Below, piece by piece: positions 6,194 through 13,532 of a DNA stretch of 17,018 bases; positions within the stretch are counted from its first letter, which is position 1; every line of letters begins with the position of its first letter. The notes below the pieces were generated by a model. The model did not search any database. It saw only the letters and a program-made list of their open reading frames with translations, and was not told the DNA's origin. The stretch is taken from positions 1 to 17,018 of the forward strand of contig JAHEJE010000021.1 in the NCBI GenBank assembly GCA_024639035.1, written 5' to 3'. Made by a program: the position numbers and the translations under genes. Origin of the DNA: Alphaproteobacteria bacterium (GTDB taxonomy: Bacteria > Pseudomonadota > Alphaproteobacteria > Rhizobiales > Aestuariivirgaceae).

Positions 6194-8119
6194 GTGAACA
6201 ATTTCCGCAACTTCGCTGTCTGGGTGATTATCGCCATCCTGCTTTTCGCCCTGGTCAATCTGTTTCAGGGCTCAAGCCGCCAGGCAAAGACCAGCGAAGT
6301 GAGTTATTCCGACTTTCTCGAACGGGTTGAACGCGGTGAGGTGCGCAATGTCGTTATCGCCGGCGATTCGATCACCGGCAAACTCACCAGCGGCCAGCCG
6401 TTCGAAACCTACAAGCCGCCAGAGGACGCAGAACTGGTCAACCGCCTCAACACAAAGGGCGTAAAGATCGAAGCCCGTCCGGCGGCGGAAGAAGGCCTGT
6501 TGTCCGGCATTCTGCTGTCGTGGTTCCCGATCCTGCTGATGATCGGTGTGTGGTTCTTCTTCATGCGCCAGATGCAGGCCGGTTCGGGCAAGGCAATGGG
6601 CTTTGGCAAGTCCAAGGCCAAGCTGCTGACCGAACGCCACGGCCGGGTGACTTTCGATGACGTCGCCGGTGTCGACGAGGCCAAGGAAGACCTCGAGGAA
6701 GTGGTGGAGTTCCTCAAGGATCCGCAGAAATTCCAGCGCCTCGGTGGCAAGATTCCCAAAGGTGCGCTGCTTGTCGGGCCTCCCGGAACCGGCAAGACTT
6801 TGCTGGCCAGGGCGATTGCCGGCGAGGCGAACGTACCGTTCTTCACGATTTCCGGTTCGGACTTCGTTGAGATGTTCGTCGGTGTCGGCGCCAGCCGGGT
6901 CCGCGACATGTTCGAACAGGCAAAAAAGAACGCACCGTGCATCATTTTCATCGACGAGATCGATGCGGTCGGGCGCCACCGTGGCGCCGGACTGGGCGGC
7001 GGCAATGACGAGCGCGAGCAGACACTGAACCAATTACTGGTCGAAATGGATGGTTTCGAAGCCAATGAGGGTGTCATCCTGATCGCCGCGACCAACCGGC
7101 CGGACGTGCTCGACCCGGCGCTGCTGCGCCCCGGCAGGTTTGACCGCCAGATCGTTGTGCCCAATCCGGACATCGCCGGGCGCGAAAAGATCCTCAAGGT
7201 GCACATGCGCAATGTGCCGTTGGCGCCGGATGTCGATCCCAAGGTTATTGCCCGCGGCACGCCCGGCTTTTCCGGTGCCGATCTGGCCAATCTGGTCAAT
7301 GAGGCAGCACTGCTGGCAGCGCGCCGCTCCCGCCGCATGGTGACGCATCAGGACTTCGAGGACGCCAAGGACAAGGTGATGATGGGCGCCGAGCGCCGCT
7401 CGATGGCCATGTCGGAGGAAGAAAAGAAGCTGACCGCCTATCACGAGGGCGGCCACGCGATTGTCGCCATCAACGTTCCGGCGGCCGATCCGGTGCACAA
7501 GGCAACGATTATTCCGCGTGGCCGGGCACTCGGTATGGTGATGCAGCTTCCCGAAGGCGATCGCTATTCGATGAAGTACAAGCAGATGACCTCGCGGCTG
7601 GCGATCATGATGGGCGGCCGGGTCGCCGAAGAGCTGATCTTTGGTGCAGAGAACGTCACATCGGGCGCCCAGTCCGACATCGACCAGGCCACCAAGCTGG
7701 CCCGGGCCATGGTTACCCGCTGGGGTTACTCGAAGGAGTTGGGGCTGGTCGCCTATGGCGACAATCAGGAAGAGGTCTTCCTTGGCCACTCGGTGGCGCG
7801 CCAGCAGAATGTTTCGGAAGAAACGGCGCAGATCATCGATGCGGAAATCCGCCGTCTGGTCGATGAAGGCTATGCCACGGCCAAAAAGGTGCTGACCGAC
7901 CGGTCCAAGGACCTTGAGATCCTGGCGCAAGGTCTGCTGGAGTATGAAACCTTGTCCGGCGATGAGATCGCCGAGCTGCTCAAGGGCAATCCGCCAGACC
8001 GCTCCGACAACGACAACAAGCCGTCGCAGAAGGCCAAACCATCGGTGCCGGTCACCAAGTCGTCCAAGGAGAAGGGCGATGAGGAAGGCGGCGAGATGGA
8101 ACCGCAGCCACAGAACTAG
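6194..8119 (+). CDS. ftsH: FtsH, membrane-anchored ATP-dependent zinc metalloprotease
   Basis: FtsH (641 aa) is a hexameric inner-membrane AAA+ protease that degrades misfolded membrane proteins and short-lived regulators. Transmembrane helix 1 is at about residues 5-24, a periplasmic domain at about 25-105, and transmembrane helix 2 at about 106-127. The AAA module has Walker A GPPGTGKT (195-202), Walker B IIFIDEID (Asp254, Glu255) and the second region of homology with Arg fingers (RPGRFDRQ). The peptidase domain has the zinc motif HEGGH (417-421) and the downstream SGAQSDID segment that supplies the third ligand. The acidic/lysine-rich tail is unstructured. The GTG start at 6194 is backed by GGAGGG (6183-6188). 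All key residues are intact and the length is normal (E. coli 644). Confidence 0.98.
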   Translation: MNNFRNFAVWVIIAILLFALVNLFQGSSRQAKTSEVSYSDFLERVERGEVRNVVIAGDSITGKLTSGQPFETYKPPEDAELVNRLNTKGVKIEARPAAEEGLLSGILLSWFPILLMIGVWFFFMRQMQAGSGKAMGFGKSKAKLLTERHGRVTFDDVAGVDEAKEDLEEVVEFLKDPQKFQRLGGKIPKGALLVGPPGTGKTLLARAIAGEANVPFFTISGSDFVEMFVGVGASRVRDMFEQAKKNAPCIIFIDEIDAVGRHRGAGLGGGNDEREQTLNQLLVEMDGFEANEGVILIAATNRPDVLDPALLRPGRFDRQIVVPNPDIAGREKILKVHMRNVPLAPDVDPKVIARGTPGFSGADLANLVNEAALLAARRSRRMVTHQDFEDAKDKVMMGAERRSMAMSEEEKKLTAYHEGGHAIVAINVPAADPVHKATIIPRGRALGMVMQLPEGDRYSMKYKQMTSRLAIMMGGRVAEELIFGAENVTSGAQSDIDQATKLARAMVTRWGYSKELGLVAYGDNQEEVFLGHSVARQQNVSEETAQIIDAEIRRLVDEGYATAKKVLTDRSKDLEILAQGLLEYETLSGDEIAELLKGNPPDRSDNDNKPSQKAKPSVPVTKSSKEKGDEEGGEMEPQPQN

Positions 8120-8165
8120 GGACCGGGCCGTGACCGGCCTGCTGCGCAGCATTGACTGGTGATCG

Positions 8166-9239
8166 ATGAGTGACGGGCAACCATACCTGCGTCCGGCCGG
8201 GCTCATGTGGGGGCGCGATGCCGATGAGGCCGTCGAGGCGGGAATTGCCGGGCGCATCGCCGGCGGGCCGGTTGCCTACAGCATGGTTGAAATGTCGTTC
8301 CGCCACGAGGCCCTGGTGTCGCGGACCTGGCGTACCTATCGGGACCTGTCGCATTCGGCGGATGCGGTCATCGGCGACCGGCTGGCGCTGATCGCCGCGA
8401 CGAGACGCGAGGTGTGCGGGCTCGACATGACCCGGCCAGTGCTGATGGGCATCGTTAATGTCACGCCGGATTCATTTTCCGATGGTGGTGAGAACAGCGA
8501 TGCCGAGACGGCCGTTGCCCATGGCAAGGCGCTGGCCGCAGCAGGTGCGGGTATTCTCGATGTCGGCGGGGAATCGACCCGGCCCGGGTCCGAACCGGTC
8601 TCTGCCGAAGAGGAACTGCGCCGGGTTCTGCCGGTCATCACGGCGCTTGCCGACAGCGGCCATGTCGTGTCGGTGGACACCAGGAAGGCAGAGGTCATGC
8701 GCGCGGCCCGTGCCGCCGGCGCCCGGATGATCAATGATGTGTCGGCTCTGACGTTCGATGAGAACGCCCTGAAGTGTGCCCGGGAAAGCGGCGGCAACGT
8801 GGTGCTGATGCATGCTCAGGGCGATCCCAGGACGATGCAGAAAAATCCCAGCTATGACGATGTCGCGCTTGATGTGTTCGATGCCCTTGAAGCTTGGCTG
8901 GTCCGCTGCACCGATGCGGGGATCGACCGGTCGTTGCTTGCAGCCGATCCGGGAATTGGTTTTGGCAAGACGTTCCAGCACAACCTTGAACTGATCCAGC
9001 GCCTGAGCCTGTTCCATGGCCTCGGGGTGCCGCTGGTGTTCGGTGCCTCGCGCAAGGCCTTCATCGGCGCACTGACCGGCGAGAAGGTGGCCGGCAACCG
9101 GGCCAGCGGTTCGGCCGGGGCGGCCTTGAGCGCTGTCATGCAGGGCGCACAGATCATTCGAGTGCACGATGTCCGGCAAACCCGCGAAGCGCTTCAGGTG
9201 TGGAGCGCAGGCAGCGACCCGTTCGGGGCGCGGTTTTAA
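8166..9239 (+). CDS. folP: Dihydropteroate synthase with N-terminal extension
   Basis: FolP condenses p-aminobenzoate with 6-hydroxymethyl-dihydropterin pyrophosphate in folate synthesis and is the sulfonamide target. The TIM-barrel signatures are in order: MGIVNVTPDSFSDGG (94-108), DVGGESTRPG, VSVDTRKAEV, MINDVSAL, DPGIGFGKTFQHN, GASRKAFIG and the closing RVHDV. The protein is 357 aa against about 280 in most bacteria, because some 87 residues (YLRPAGLMWG..., then an Arg/His-rich helical part) precede the normal beginning at Met88. The long start (ATG 8166) is preferred because it leaves only 46 bp after ftsH and the extension stays in good coding composition, although its ribosome binding site is weak. 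I recall similar N-terminal parts in alphaproteobacterial FolP, but cannot check. Confidence 0.94.
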   Translation: MSDGQPYLRPAGLMWGRDADEAVEAGIAGRIAGGPVAYSMVEMSFRHEALVSRTWRTYRDLSHSADAVIGDRLALIAATRREVCGLDMTRPVLMGIVNVTPDSFSDGGENSDAETAVAHGKALAAAGAGILDVGGESTRPGSEPVSAEEELRRVLPVITALADSGHVVSVDTRKAEVMRAARAAGARMINDVSALTFDENALKCARESGGNVVLMHAQGDPRTMQKNPSYDDVALDVFDALEAWLVRCTDAGIDRSLLAADPGIGFGKTFQHNLELIQRLSLFHGLGVPLVFGASRKAFIGALTGEKVAGNRASGSAGAALSAVMQGAQIIRVHDVRQTREALQVWSAGSDPFGARF

Positions 9240-9297
9240 TCAATTGAACAGCGATTGTTGGTATGATCCAGCCGATCAAGATGAAGAGTTCAGGGCG

Positions 9298-10644
9298 ATG
9301 ACACGCAAGTATTTCGGGACCGACGGCATTCGCGGCCGTGCCAACAGCAGTCCAATGAATGCGGAAACGGCATTACGGGTCGGGATGGCTGCGGGCAGCC
9401 TGTATACCCAGGGCAGTCACCGCCACAGGGCGGTCATCGGCAAGGATACCCGGTTGTCCGGCTATATGATCGAACAGGCGCTGACGGCCGGATTTCTGTC
9501 CGTGGGCATGGATGTCTTCCTGTTCGGACCGGTGCCGACGCCGGCCGTCGCCATGCTGACGCGTTCGATGCGTGCCGATCTCGGCGTGATGATTTCAGCA
9601 TCGCACAATCCTTTCCACGACAACGGCATCAAGCTGTTCGGCCCTGACGGCTACAAGCTTTCCGACGAACAGGAACTGCGTATCGAGGCATTGATCGACG
9701 GGGACAGCGAAAAGCTGCTCTCCGTCGCCGATCAGCTTGGCCGTGCCAAGCGCATCGAGGATGCCCAGGCGCGCTATATCGAGTTCGCCAAAAGGACATT
9801 TCCCAAGACGCTAAAGCTTGATGGCCTGAGGATCGTTGTCGATTGCGCCAACGGTGCCGCCTACCGTGTGGCGCCGACGGCACTGTGGGAACTGGGGGCG
9901 GAGGTCATAGCACTCGGTGTTGAGCCGGATGGCTTCAACATCAATGACAAATGCGGGTCGACATCGCCGCAGAAACTGGCCGACAAGGTGCGCGAAATGC
10001 GGGCCGATATCGGTATCGCTCTGGACGGCGACGCCGACCGGGCAATTATCGTCGATGAGGCCGGTATGATAGTCGACGGCGACCAGCTTATGGCATTGAT
10101 CACCGGCAGCTGGAAAAGCCGGGGTTTGCTGAAAGGCGATGCGCTGGTCGCGACGGTGATGTCCAACCTGGGGCTGGAGCGCTATCTGAACGGTATCGGC
10201 GTTGCCTTGCATCGCACCAAGGTCGGCGACCGCTATGTCGTTGAACACATGCGCGCCAACGGTTTCAATGTCGGCGGCGAACAGTCGGGGCATATCGTGC
10301 TGTCGGATTTTTCAACGACCGGCGACGGCCTCATCGCGGCGCTTCAGGTGCTGGCGGAAGTGGTCTCCAGCAACCGCCCGGTGAGTGAGGTGTGCCGGCT
10401 GTTCGAGCCGGTTCCGCAGGTGCTCAAGAACGTCCGCTATTCTTCGGTGCAACCTCTTGAGCGCAGCGACGTCAAACAGGCCATCGCCGACGCTGAGGCG
10501 GAGCTGAACGGCTCCGGCCGACTGGTGATCCGCGCTTCGGGCACGGAGCCATTGATCCGCGTGATGGCGGAAGGTGACGACGCCGAAATGGTCGAGCGTA
10601 TCGTTGACGGTCTGGTGGCCGTCGTTCGTCAACAGGCCGCCTGA
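9298..10644 (+). CDS. glmM: GlmM, phosphoglucosamine mutase
   Basis: GlmM converts glucosamine-6-phosphate to glucosamine-1-phosphate, feeding UDP-GlcNAc for peptidoglycan and LPS. The protein is 448 aa (E. coli 445). It begins RKYFGTDGIRG, typical of the family. The phosphoserine loop ISASHNP places the catalytic Ser at residue 102, the same number as in E. coli. The magnesium loop DGDADR is at 243-248, the sugar-binding GEQSGH at 327-332, and the C-terminal phosphate-binding loop RASGTEPLIR near residue 412. The frame is open from 9169 inside folP, but the ATG at 9298 aligns with the family start. The gene follows folP by 58 bp. It is probably the last gene of the ftsH-folP-glmM unit. Confidence 0.98.
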   Translation: MTRKYFGTDGIRGRANSSPMNAETALRVGMAAGSLYTQGSHRHRAVIGKDTRLSGYMIEQALTAGFLSVGMDVFLFGPVPTPAVAMLTRSMRADLGVMISASHNPFHDNGIKLFGPDGYKLSDEQELRIEALIDGDSEKLLSVADQLGRAKRIEDAQARYIEFAKRTFPKTLKLDGLRIVVDCANGAAYRVAPTALWELGAEVIALGVEPDGFNINDKCGSTSPQKLADKVREMRADIGIALDGDADRAIIVDEAGMIVDGDQLMALITGSWKSRGLLKGDALVATVMSNLGLERYLNGIGVALHRTKVGDRYVVEHMRANGFNVGGEQSGHIVLSDFSTTGDGLIAALQVLAEVVSSNRPVSEVCRLFEPVPQVLKNVRYSSVQPLERSDVKQAIADAEAELNGSGRLVIRASGTEPLIRVMAEGDDAEMVERIVDGLVAVVRQQAA

Positions 10645-10692
10645 CAGCAGAGCCTGCGCGCCGTCGGCATGACATCCCAGCATATCGCAATG

Positions 10693-10710
10693 CCCGGCCG
10701 TACCGCCGGG
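10693..10710 (+). terminator. Weak hairpin downstream of glmM
   Basis: CCCGGC (10693-10698) and GCCGGG (10705-10710) form a 6-bp GC-rich stem with a 6-nt loop, about 50 bp after the glmM stop codon. No T-run follows, so this is at best a Rho-dependent or partial terminator. Confidence 0.25.
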
Positions 10711-10765
10711 GTTGACCTGTGCCTTGGTGACCCATTTCAACGCCAGTAAAAAACCTTCTGTTAGC

Positions 10766-10782
10766 CTTAAGAGCTTCTTAAG
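10766..10782 (+). promoter_or_regulatory. CtrA-type box upstream of the barrel protein gene
   Basis: TTAA (10767-10770), seven bases and TTAA (10778-10781) fit the alphaproteobacterial CtrA recognition pattern TTAA-N7-TTAA(C), with G instead of the final C. The site is also a 7-bp-arm palindrome (CTTAAGA-GCT-TCTTAAG). A further TTAATA follows at 10791-10796 and could act as a -10 element. It lies about 160 bp before the start of the outer-membrane protein gene, a gene class CtrA often controls. Confidence 0.5.
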
Positions 10783-10821
10783 CGGTTTGGTTAATAGTGT
10801 CGGGTGAGACGGGTCGCGCCA

Positions 10822-10880
10822 TTCCCCGATGTTGGAGAGAACGGGGAAACGAAGCTCTGAGTGGGGCGATCCTGAGTGGG
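10822..10880 (+). repeat. Leader hairpin and direct repeat of the barrel protein gene
   Basis: TTCCCCG (10822-10828) can pair with CGGGGAA (10842-10848) across a 13-nt loop. The 11-mer AACGGGGAAAC (10840-10850) recurs at 11761-11771 after the gene. CTGAGTGGG occurs twice, at 10857-10865 and 10872-10880. If transcription starts near the CtrA-type box, all of this lies in a leader of roughly 140 nt. Confidence 0.4.
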
Positions 10881-10938
10881 TTTGTGGACCTTTCGTGGGG
10901 AAAGCCCGGGACAGGCAATATTTGGAGTTGCGTTGATC

Positions 10939-11664
10939 ATGCTGCGTCATTCTTTGAAAGCATTCGTTTGTGTAGGGGCGCTGAGTGCTGCGGCACCGGC
11001 CCTGGCTGCGGACCTTCTGCCGCCCGGACCTCCGCCGCCACCGCCGCTGCCGGTTGAGGTCGTGGACAATTCGGGCTCCTGCTTTTATGCGCGCGTGGAC
11101 GTCGGCGGTTCATTTCACGAGCGGCCTTCGGTCTACAAGAATGCGGTCGGCGCCGGTGGCGGCTTTGCCGGTGGCGGGGCTGAGGACGCTGAAGGCGAGA
11201 GCATAGAGGATACGGCCTTTTTCGAGGGCGGTGTCGGTTGCCAATTGACCAGCAACATGCGGGTAGAGGTCACCGGCGGTTACCGGCTGAAACAGTCGTT
11301 GCGCGATTCCTATGGCAGCCTCGATGCTGAACTCCAATCCTACACTGCGTTTGCCAATGTCTATTACGACATCACCAACTATGCCGGGTGGACACCCTAC
11401 CTCGGCGGCGGCATCGGTGTCGCATTGCACACGATCAGGGATGTCGCGATGCCCGTCGCATCATCTTCTGGCGAAGAGGTCGACTTCGCCTGGAACATCC
11501 AGGCCGGGCTGAGCTACGACATCTCCTCGCATGCCAAGCTCGATTTTGGCTACCGGCTGACGGATCTCGGCAAGGCCAAATCGGGCGGACCGGTTCCGTT
11601 CTTCGTCGACGATCTGATGACGCATGAGTTTCGCGTTGGTTTGAGGTATCACTTCGGTGGCTAG
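10939..11664 (+). CDS. Small outer-membrane beta-barrel protein (Omp25/OmpA-like 8-stranded fold)
   Basis: This is a predicted outer-membrane protein of 241 aa. Residues 1-24 form a signal peptide (core FVCVGALSAAAPALA, cleavage after ALA). A striking proline run (PPGPPPPPPLP, 28-38) follows. The rest has alternating, aromatic-rich strands typical of an 8-stranded barrel: CFYARVDVGGSF, TAFFEGGVGCQL, MRVEVTGGYRL, AYTNVYYDI-type strands, TPYLGGGIGVAL, AWNIQAGLSYDI, AKLDFGYRLTDL and EFRVGLRYHF. It resembles the OMP_b-brl/Omp25 proteins of alphaproteobacteria; the ligand or role is unknown. The C-terminus is HFGG rather than ending in Phe. Cys48 and Cys101 could form a disulfide. The ATG at 10939 is chosen over an in-frame start at 10876 because it begins the signal peptide; GGAG lies at 10924-10927. 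Confidence 0.85.
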   Translation: MLRHSLKAFVCVGALSAAAPALAADLLPPGPPPPPPLPVEVVDNSGSCFYARVDVGGSFHERPSVYKNAVGAGGGFAGGGAEDAEGESIEDTAFFEGGVGCQLTSNMRVEVTGGYRLKQSLRDSYGSLDAELQSYTAFANVYYDITNYAGWTPYLGGGIGVALHTIRDVAMPVASSSGEEVDFAWNIQAGLSYDISSHAKLDFGYRLTDLGKAKSGGPVPFFVDDLMTHEFRVGLRYHFGG

Positions 11665-11705
11665 TTTTCTGCCCGCCTGACCGGTACTCGAGACCGCACC
11701 TGAAA

Positions 11706-11735
11706 ACCCCGCTGCCGGCTCGCAGCGGGGTTTTT
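11706..11735 (+). terminator. Strong intrinsic terminator after the barrel protein gene, probably bidirectional
   Basis: ACCCCGCTGC (11706-11715) pairs perfectly with GCAGCGGGGT (11722-11731) around a 6-nt loop and is followed by TTTTT. The stem is preceded by AAAA (11703-11706), so the minus strand also reads stem then T-run. It can therefore also stop transcripts arriving from the amidotransferase operon. Confidence 0.9.
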
Positions 11736-11759
11736 CATGTCCGCCATAGCGCAAAAAGA

Positions 11760-11805
11760 AAACGGGGAAACCGGCGCCCCCTAGGCTGACCATATTTCCC
11801 CGTTT
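11760..11805. repeat. Long hairpin sharing its stem with the barrel gene leader
   Basis: AAACGGGGAAA (11760-11770) and TTTCCCCGTTT (11795-11805) are perfect 11-bp inverted arms around a 24-nt GC-rich loop. The sequence AACGGGGAAAC is also present in the leader of the upstream barrel gene (10840-10850). On its own it could be a second terminator or part of a small RNA. Confidence 0.5.
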
Positions 11806-11885
11806 CTAACTGGCTGGGTACGCAATACCCTGATCCCAGCGCTGCCGATCACCACGCAAGCGCCGTGCCATACGGTCAGTCTGCA

Positions 11886-11926
11886 AGATGTTGTGGTTAG
11901 GCTGCGGCAGTGGCCAGATGTTGTGG
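11886..11926. repeat. 11-bp direct repeat AGATGTTGTGG
   Basis: AGATGTTGTGG occurs at 11886-11896 and 11916-11926, a 30-bp period. Function is unknown; it lies just before the AT-rich tandem palindromes. Confidence 0.4.
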
Positions 11927-11951
11927 AGTTGTTGAAAATTTACCGTTCAGG

Positions 11952-11988
11952 CTTTGCAATTTGCAAAGGTTAACATTGCATTTTGCAA
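11952..11988. promoter_or_regulatory. Tandem TTGCAWTTTGCAA palindromes, operator-like
   Basis: The first copy is a perfect 17-bp palindrome, CTTTGCAA-T-TTGCAAAG (11952-11968, centre 11960). The second is TTGCA-TTT-TGCAA (11976-11988, centre 11982). Centre-to-centre distance is 22 bp, two DNA turns, which puts both copies on one face of the helix. TTTGCAAA half-sites are known for ScfR/RamB-family regulators. The puzzle is position: both flanking genes end here. Confidence 0.45.
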
Positions 11989-12013
11989 ATACTTCCAATT
12001 TTAGGAATCCGCG

Positions 12014-12739
12014 TCAGGCCGCACGATGCCGGGCCAGCCGCTTGCCGATCGACAGCCAGTGGTCAAGGAACCGTTCGAGCCAGGTGTCTACGGCGGCGTC
12101 GTAGGCCATGCGGTCGGTGAAGTGGGTGTGGCGCGGGCGAACATTGGGCAGGACAAAGCGATGGGCGGCGCGAACCGTCCAGCGGTGCATCATTGCCAAG
12201 GTCACTTCCGGGTGGAACTGAATGCAATAGGATGTCTCGCCATACTTGTAGGCCTGCTGGTCAAACGAACCCGGACCGGTGGCAAGGGATATGGCACCAT
12301 CCGGCAGCTGAAAGCCCTCGCGGTGCCACTGGTAGACATGGCTTGGCCATGGGCCCATTTTCGCGCCCGCCGGCGTCGGCGCGATCGGGTAATAGCCGAT
12401 CTCGGCATGGTCCTGGGGATGTGGGCAGACCTTTGCCCCGAGTTGTCGCGCCAGCAGCTGGGCGCCGAGGCAGATGCCGAACAGCGGCACACCTTCTTTC
12501 AGCGGAACCTCCAGCCAGTCGATCTCGCGGCGGATGAATTCCAGTTCGTCGCCGTCGTTGGCGCTCATCGGGCCGCCGAAAACGATCACGCCGGCATGAT
12601 CGTCGAGTGATGCGGGCAGGGGGTCGCCAAGGCACGGGCGGCATATGTCGAGCTCGTAGCCGCGTGCGGCAAGTTTCAGACCGACGCGGCCTGGCGTCGA
12701 TTGTTCCTGATGGACGACAATGAGGATCTTGCGGGTCAC
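12014..12739 (-). CDS. Stand-alone class I glutamine amidotransferase
   Basis: This 241-aa protein has a class I (triad) glutamine amidotransferase domain related to that of GMP synthase. The oxyanion region VFGGPMSAND is at about 53-62, the nucleophile elbow GICLGAQ holds Cys90, and the catalytic His176 and Glu178 lie in FHPEV. Such domains release ammonia from glutamine for a partner enzyme, but no synthase domain or partner gene is present. Related free-standing proteins act on gamma-glutamyl compounds or are uncharacterised, so the substrate is open. The GTG start at 12739 begins directly with the first beta strand (ILIVVHQ); the ribosome binding site is weak. It lies 34 bp after the stop of the upstream dehydrogenase gene, so it is probably its operon partner. 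Confidence 0.88.
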   Translation of the reverse strand: MTRKILIVVHQEQSTPGRVGLKLAARGYELDICRPCLGDPLPASLDDHAGVIVFGGPMSANDGDELEFIRREIDWLEVPLKEGVPLFGICLGAQLLARQLGAKVCPHPQDHAEIGYYPIAPTPAGAKMGPWPSHVYQWHREGFQLPDGAISLATGPGSFDQQAYKYGETSYCIQFHPEVTLAMMHRWTVRAAHRFVLPNVRPRHTHFTDRMAYDAAVDTWLERFLDHWLSIGKRLARHRAA

Positions 12740-12773
12740 GGTGGGCAGCTTACAGCAATTCGACCGATGAACG

Positions 12774-13532
12774 CTACATCGCCGATATGCCTCCGTCCAG
12801 CTTGATATCGGCGCCGGTCATGAAGCGGCTTTCATCGCTTGCCAGGTAGATCGCCGCCCAGGCCACGTCGTCGGGCGTGCCGATGCATCCGAGCGGAACC
12901 TGCCGGGCCAGCTTTTCACGCGCAGTGGCCGGGTCCTGGGAACCGACAACTGCATCGACCATGGCGGTGTCGACGAATGCGGGGTGGATCGAGTTGGCGC
13001 GCACCGGGTAGCCTTTGCGCGCGGCGTGCAGGGCAACCGACTTGGTCAACAGATGCACGCCGGCCTTGGCCGCATTGTAGGCAGCGAAGTTGCCGCTGGC
13101 GATCATCGCCGAGATCGAGGAGATGTTGATGATCGAGCCCGGCCCGTGTTTGGCCAGGATCGGCAGGGCCACCTTGCAGCCGAGAAACACCGACTTCAGA
13201 TCGATATCCATCGTCCGGTCCCAGTCGGCCTCATCGAGGCTTTCGACCGAACCGGGCACGCAAATCCCCGCATTGTTGACCAATACGTTGAGGGCGCCGA
13301 AGGCCGCAACAGTGACCTCCACCGCATTGCGCCAGGCCGCCTTGTCGGTAACATCATGGGCCAGGGCGATGGTGTCCGAGCGATGGGCCTCGGCGGCCAA
13401 GCGGGCGCCGTCGAGATCGATGTCGGTAAACGCGACGCGGGCGCCCTCGGCGACCATCAGATCGGCGACCGCTTTGCCGATGCCGGTTGCAGCGCCGGTG
13501 ACCAGACACACCTTGCCGTCAAGCCGGTTCAT
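12774..13532 (-). CDS. Classical SDR-family oxidoreductase, probably NAD-dependent
   Basis: This 252-aa classical short-chain dehydrogenase/reductase has the Rossmann glycine motif TGAATGIG (12-19), NNAG (86-89), catalytic Ser139 in NISSIS and the Tyr152-Lys156 pair (YNAAK). Asp37 at the end of the second strand favours NAD(H) over NADP(H). The usual catalytic-tetrad Asn before the fourth helix is replaced by Asp111 (MDIDLKSVF). The stretch after the active site (SIHPAFVDTAMV) resembles hydroxysteroid or cyclic-alcohol dehydrogenases, but the substrate cannot be told from sequence. The ATG at 13532 lies inside the end of the preceding SDR gene with AGAAGG upstream, giving a 14-bp overlap typical of coupled translation. 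Confidence 0.92.
   Translation of the reverse strand: MNRLDGKVCLVTGAATGIGKAVADLMVAEGARVAFTDIDLDGARLAAEAHRSDTIALAHDVTDKAAWRNAVEVTVAAFGALNVLVNNAGICVPGSVESLDEADWDRTMDIDLKSVFLGCKVALPILAKHGPGSIINISSISAMIASGNFAAYNAAKAGVHLLTKSVALHAARKGYPVRANSIHPAFVDTAMVDAVVGSQDPATAREKLARQVPLGCIGTPDDVAWAAIYLASDESRFMTGADIKLDGGISAM

Larger units (their letters stand above)
11665..12013. other. Non-coding interval between convergent genes
   Basis: This interval of about 350 bp separates the barrel gene (+) from the amidotransferase gene (-), so no gene start is expected here. It holds a bidirectional terminator, a long hairpin (11760-11805), small inverted repeats (GGGTA-CGCAA-TACCC at 11816-11830; GCTGGG 11813-11818 with CCCAGC 11835-11840), a direct repeat (11886-11926) and AT-rich tandem palindromes (11952-11988). 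I see no convincing coding frame. The density of structure would fit a small RNA gene, but I could not identify a promoter. Confidence 0.5.

Noticed and set aside
6079..6330. 83-codon open frame between tilS and ftsH
   Set aside because: It overlaps the promoter, leader and first codons of ftsH in another frame and lacks a ribosome binding site.
7034..8257. Long open frame on the minus strand opposite ftsH (407 codons)
   Set aside because: It is antisense to conserved ftsH sequence, shows low-complexity His/Arg-rich translation typical of high-GC shadows, and has no recognisable domain.
9169..9297. Upstream extension of glmM into folP
   Set aside because: The extra 43 residues do not belong to the family; the ATG at 9298 puts the catalytic Ser at position 102 as in E. 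coli.
11910..12104. 64-codon plus-strand open frame in the convergent interval
   Set aside because: It runs through the tandem palindromes into antisense of the amidotransferase gene and has an Arg/Cys-rich random-looking translation.
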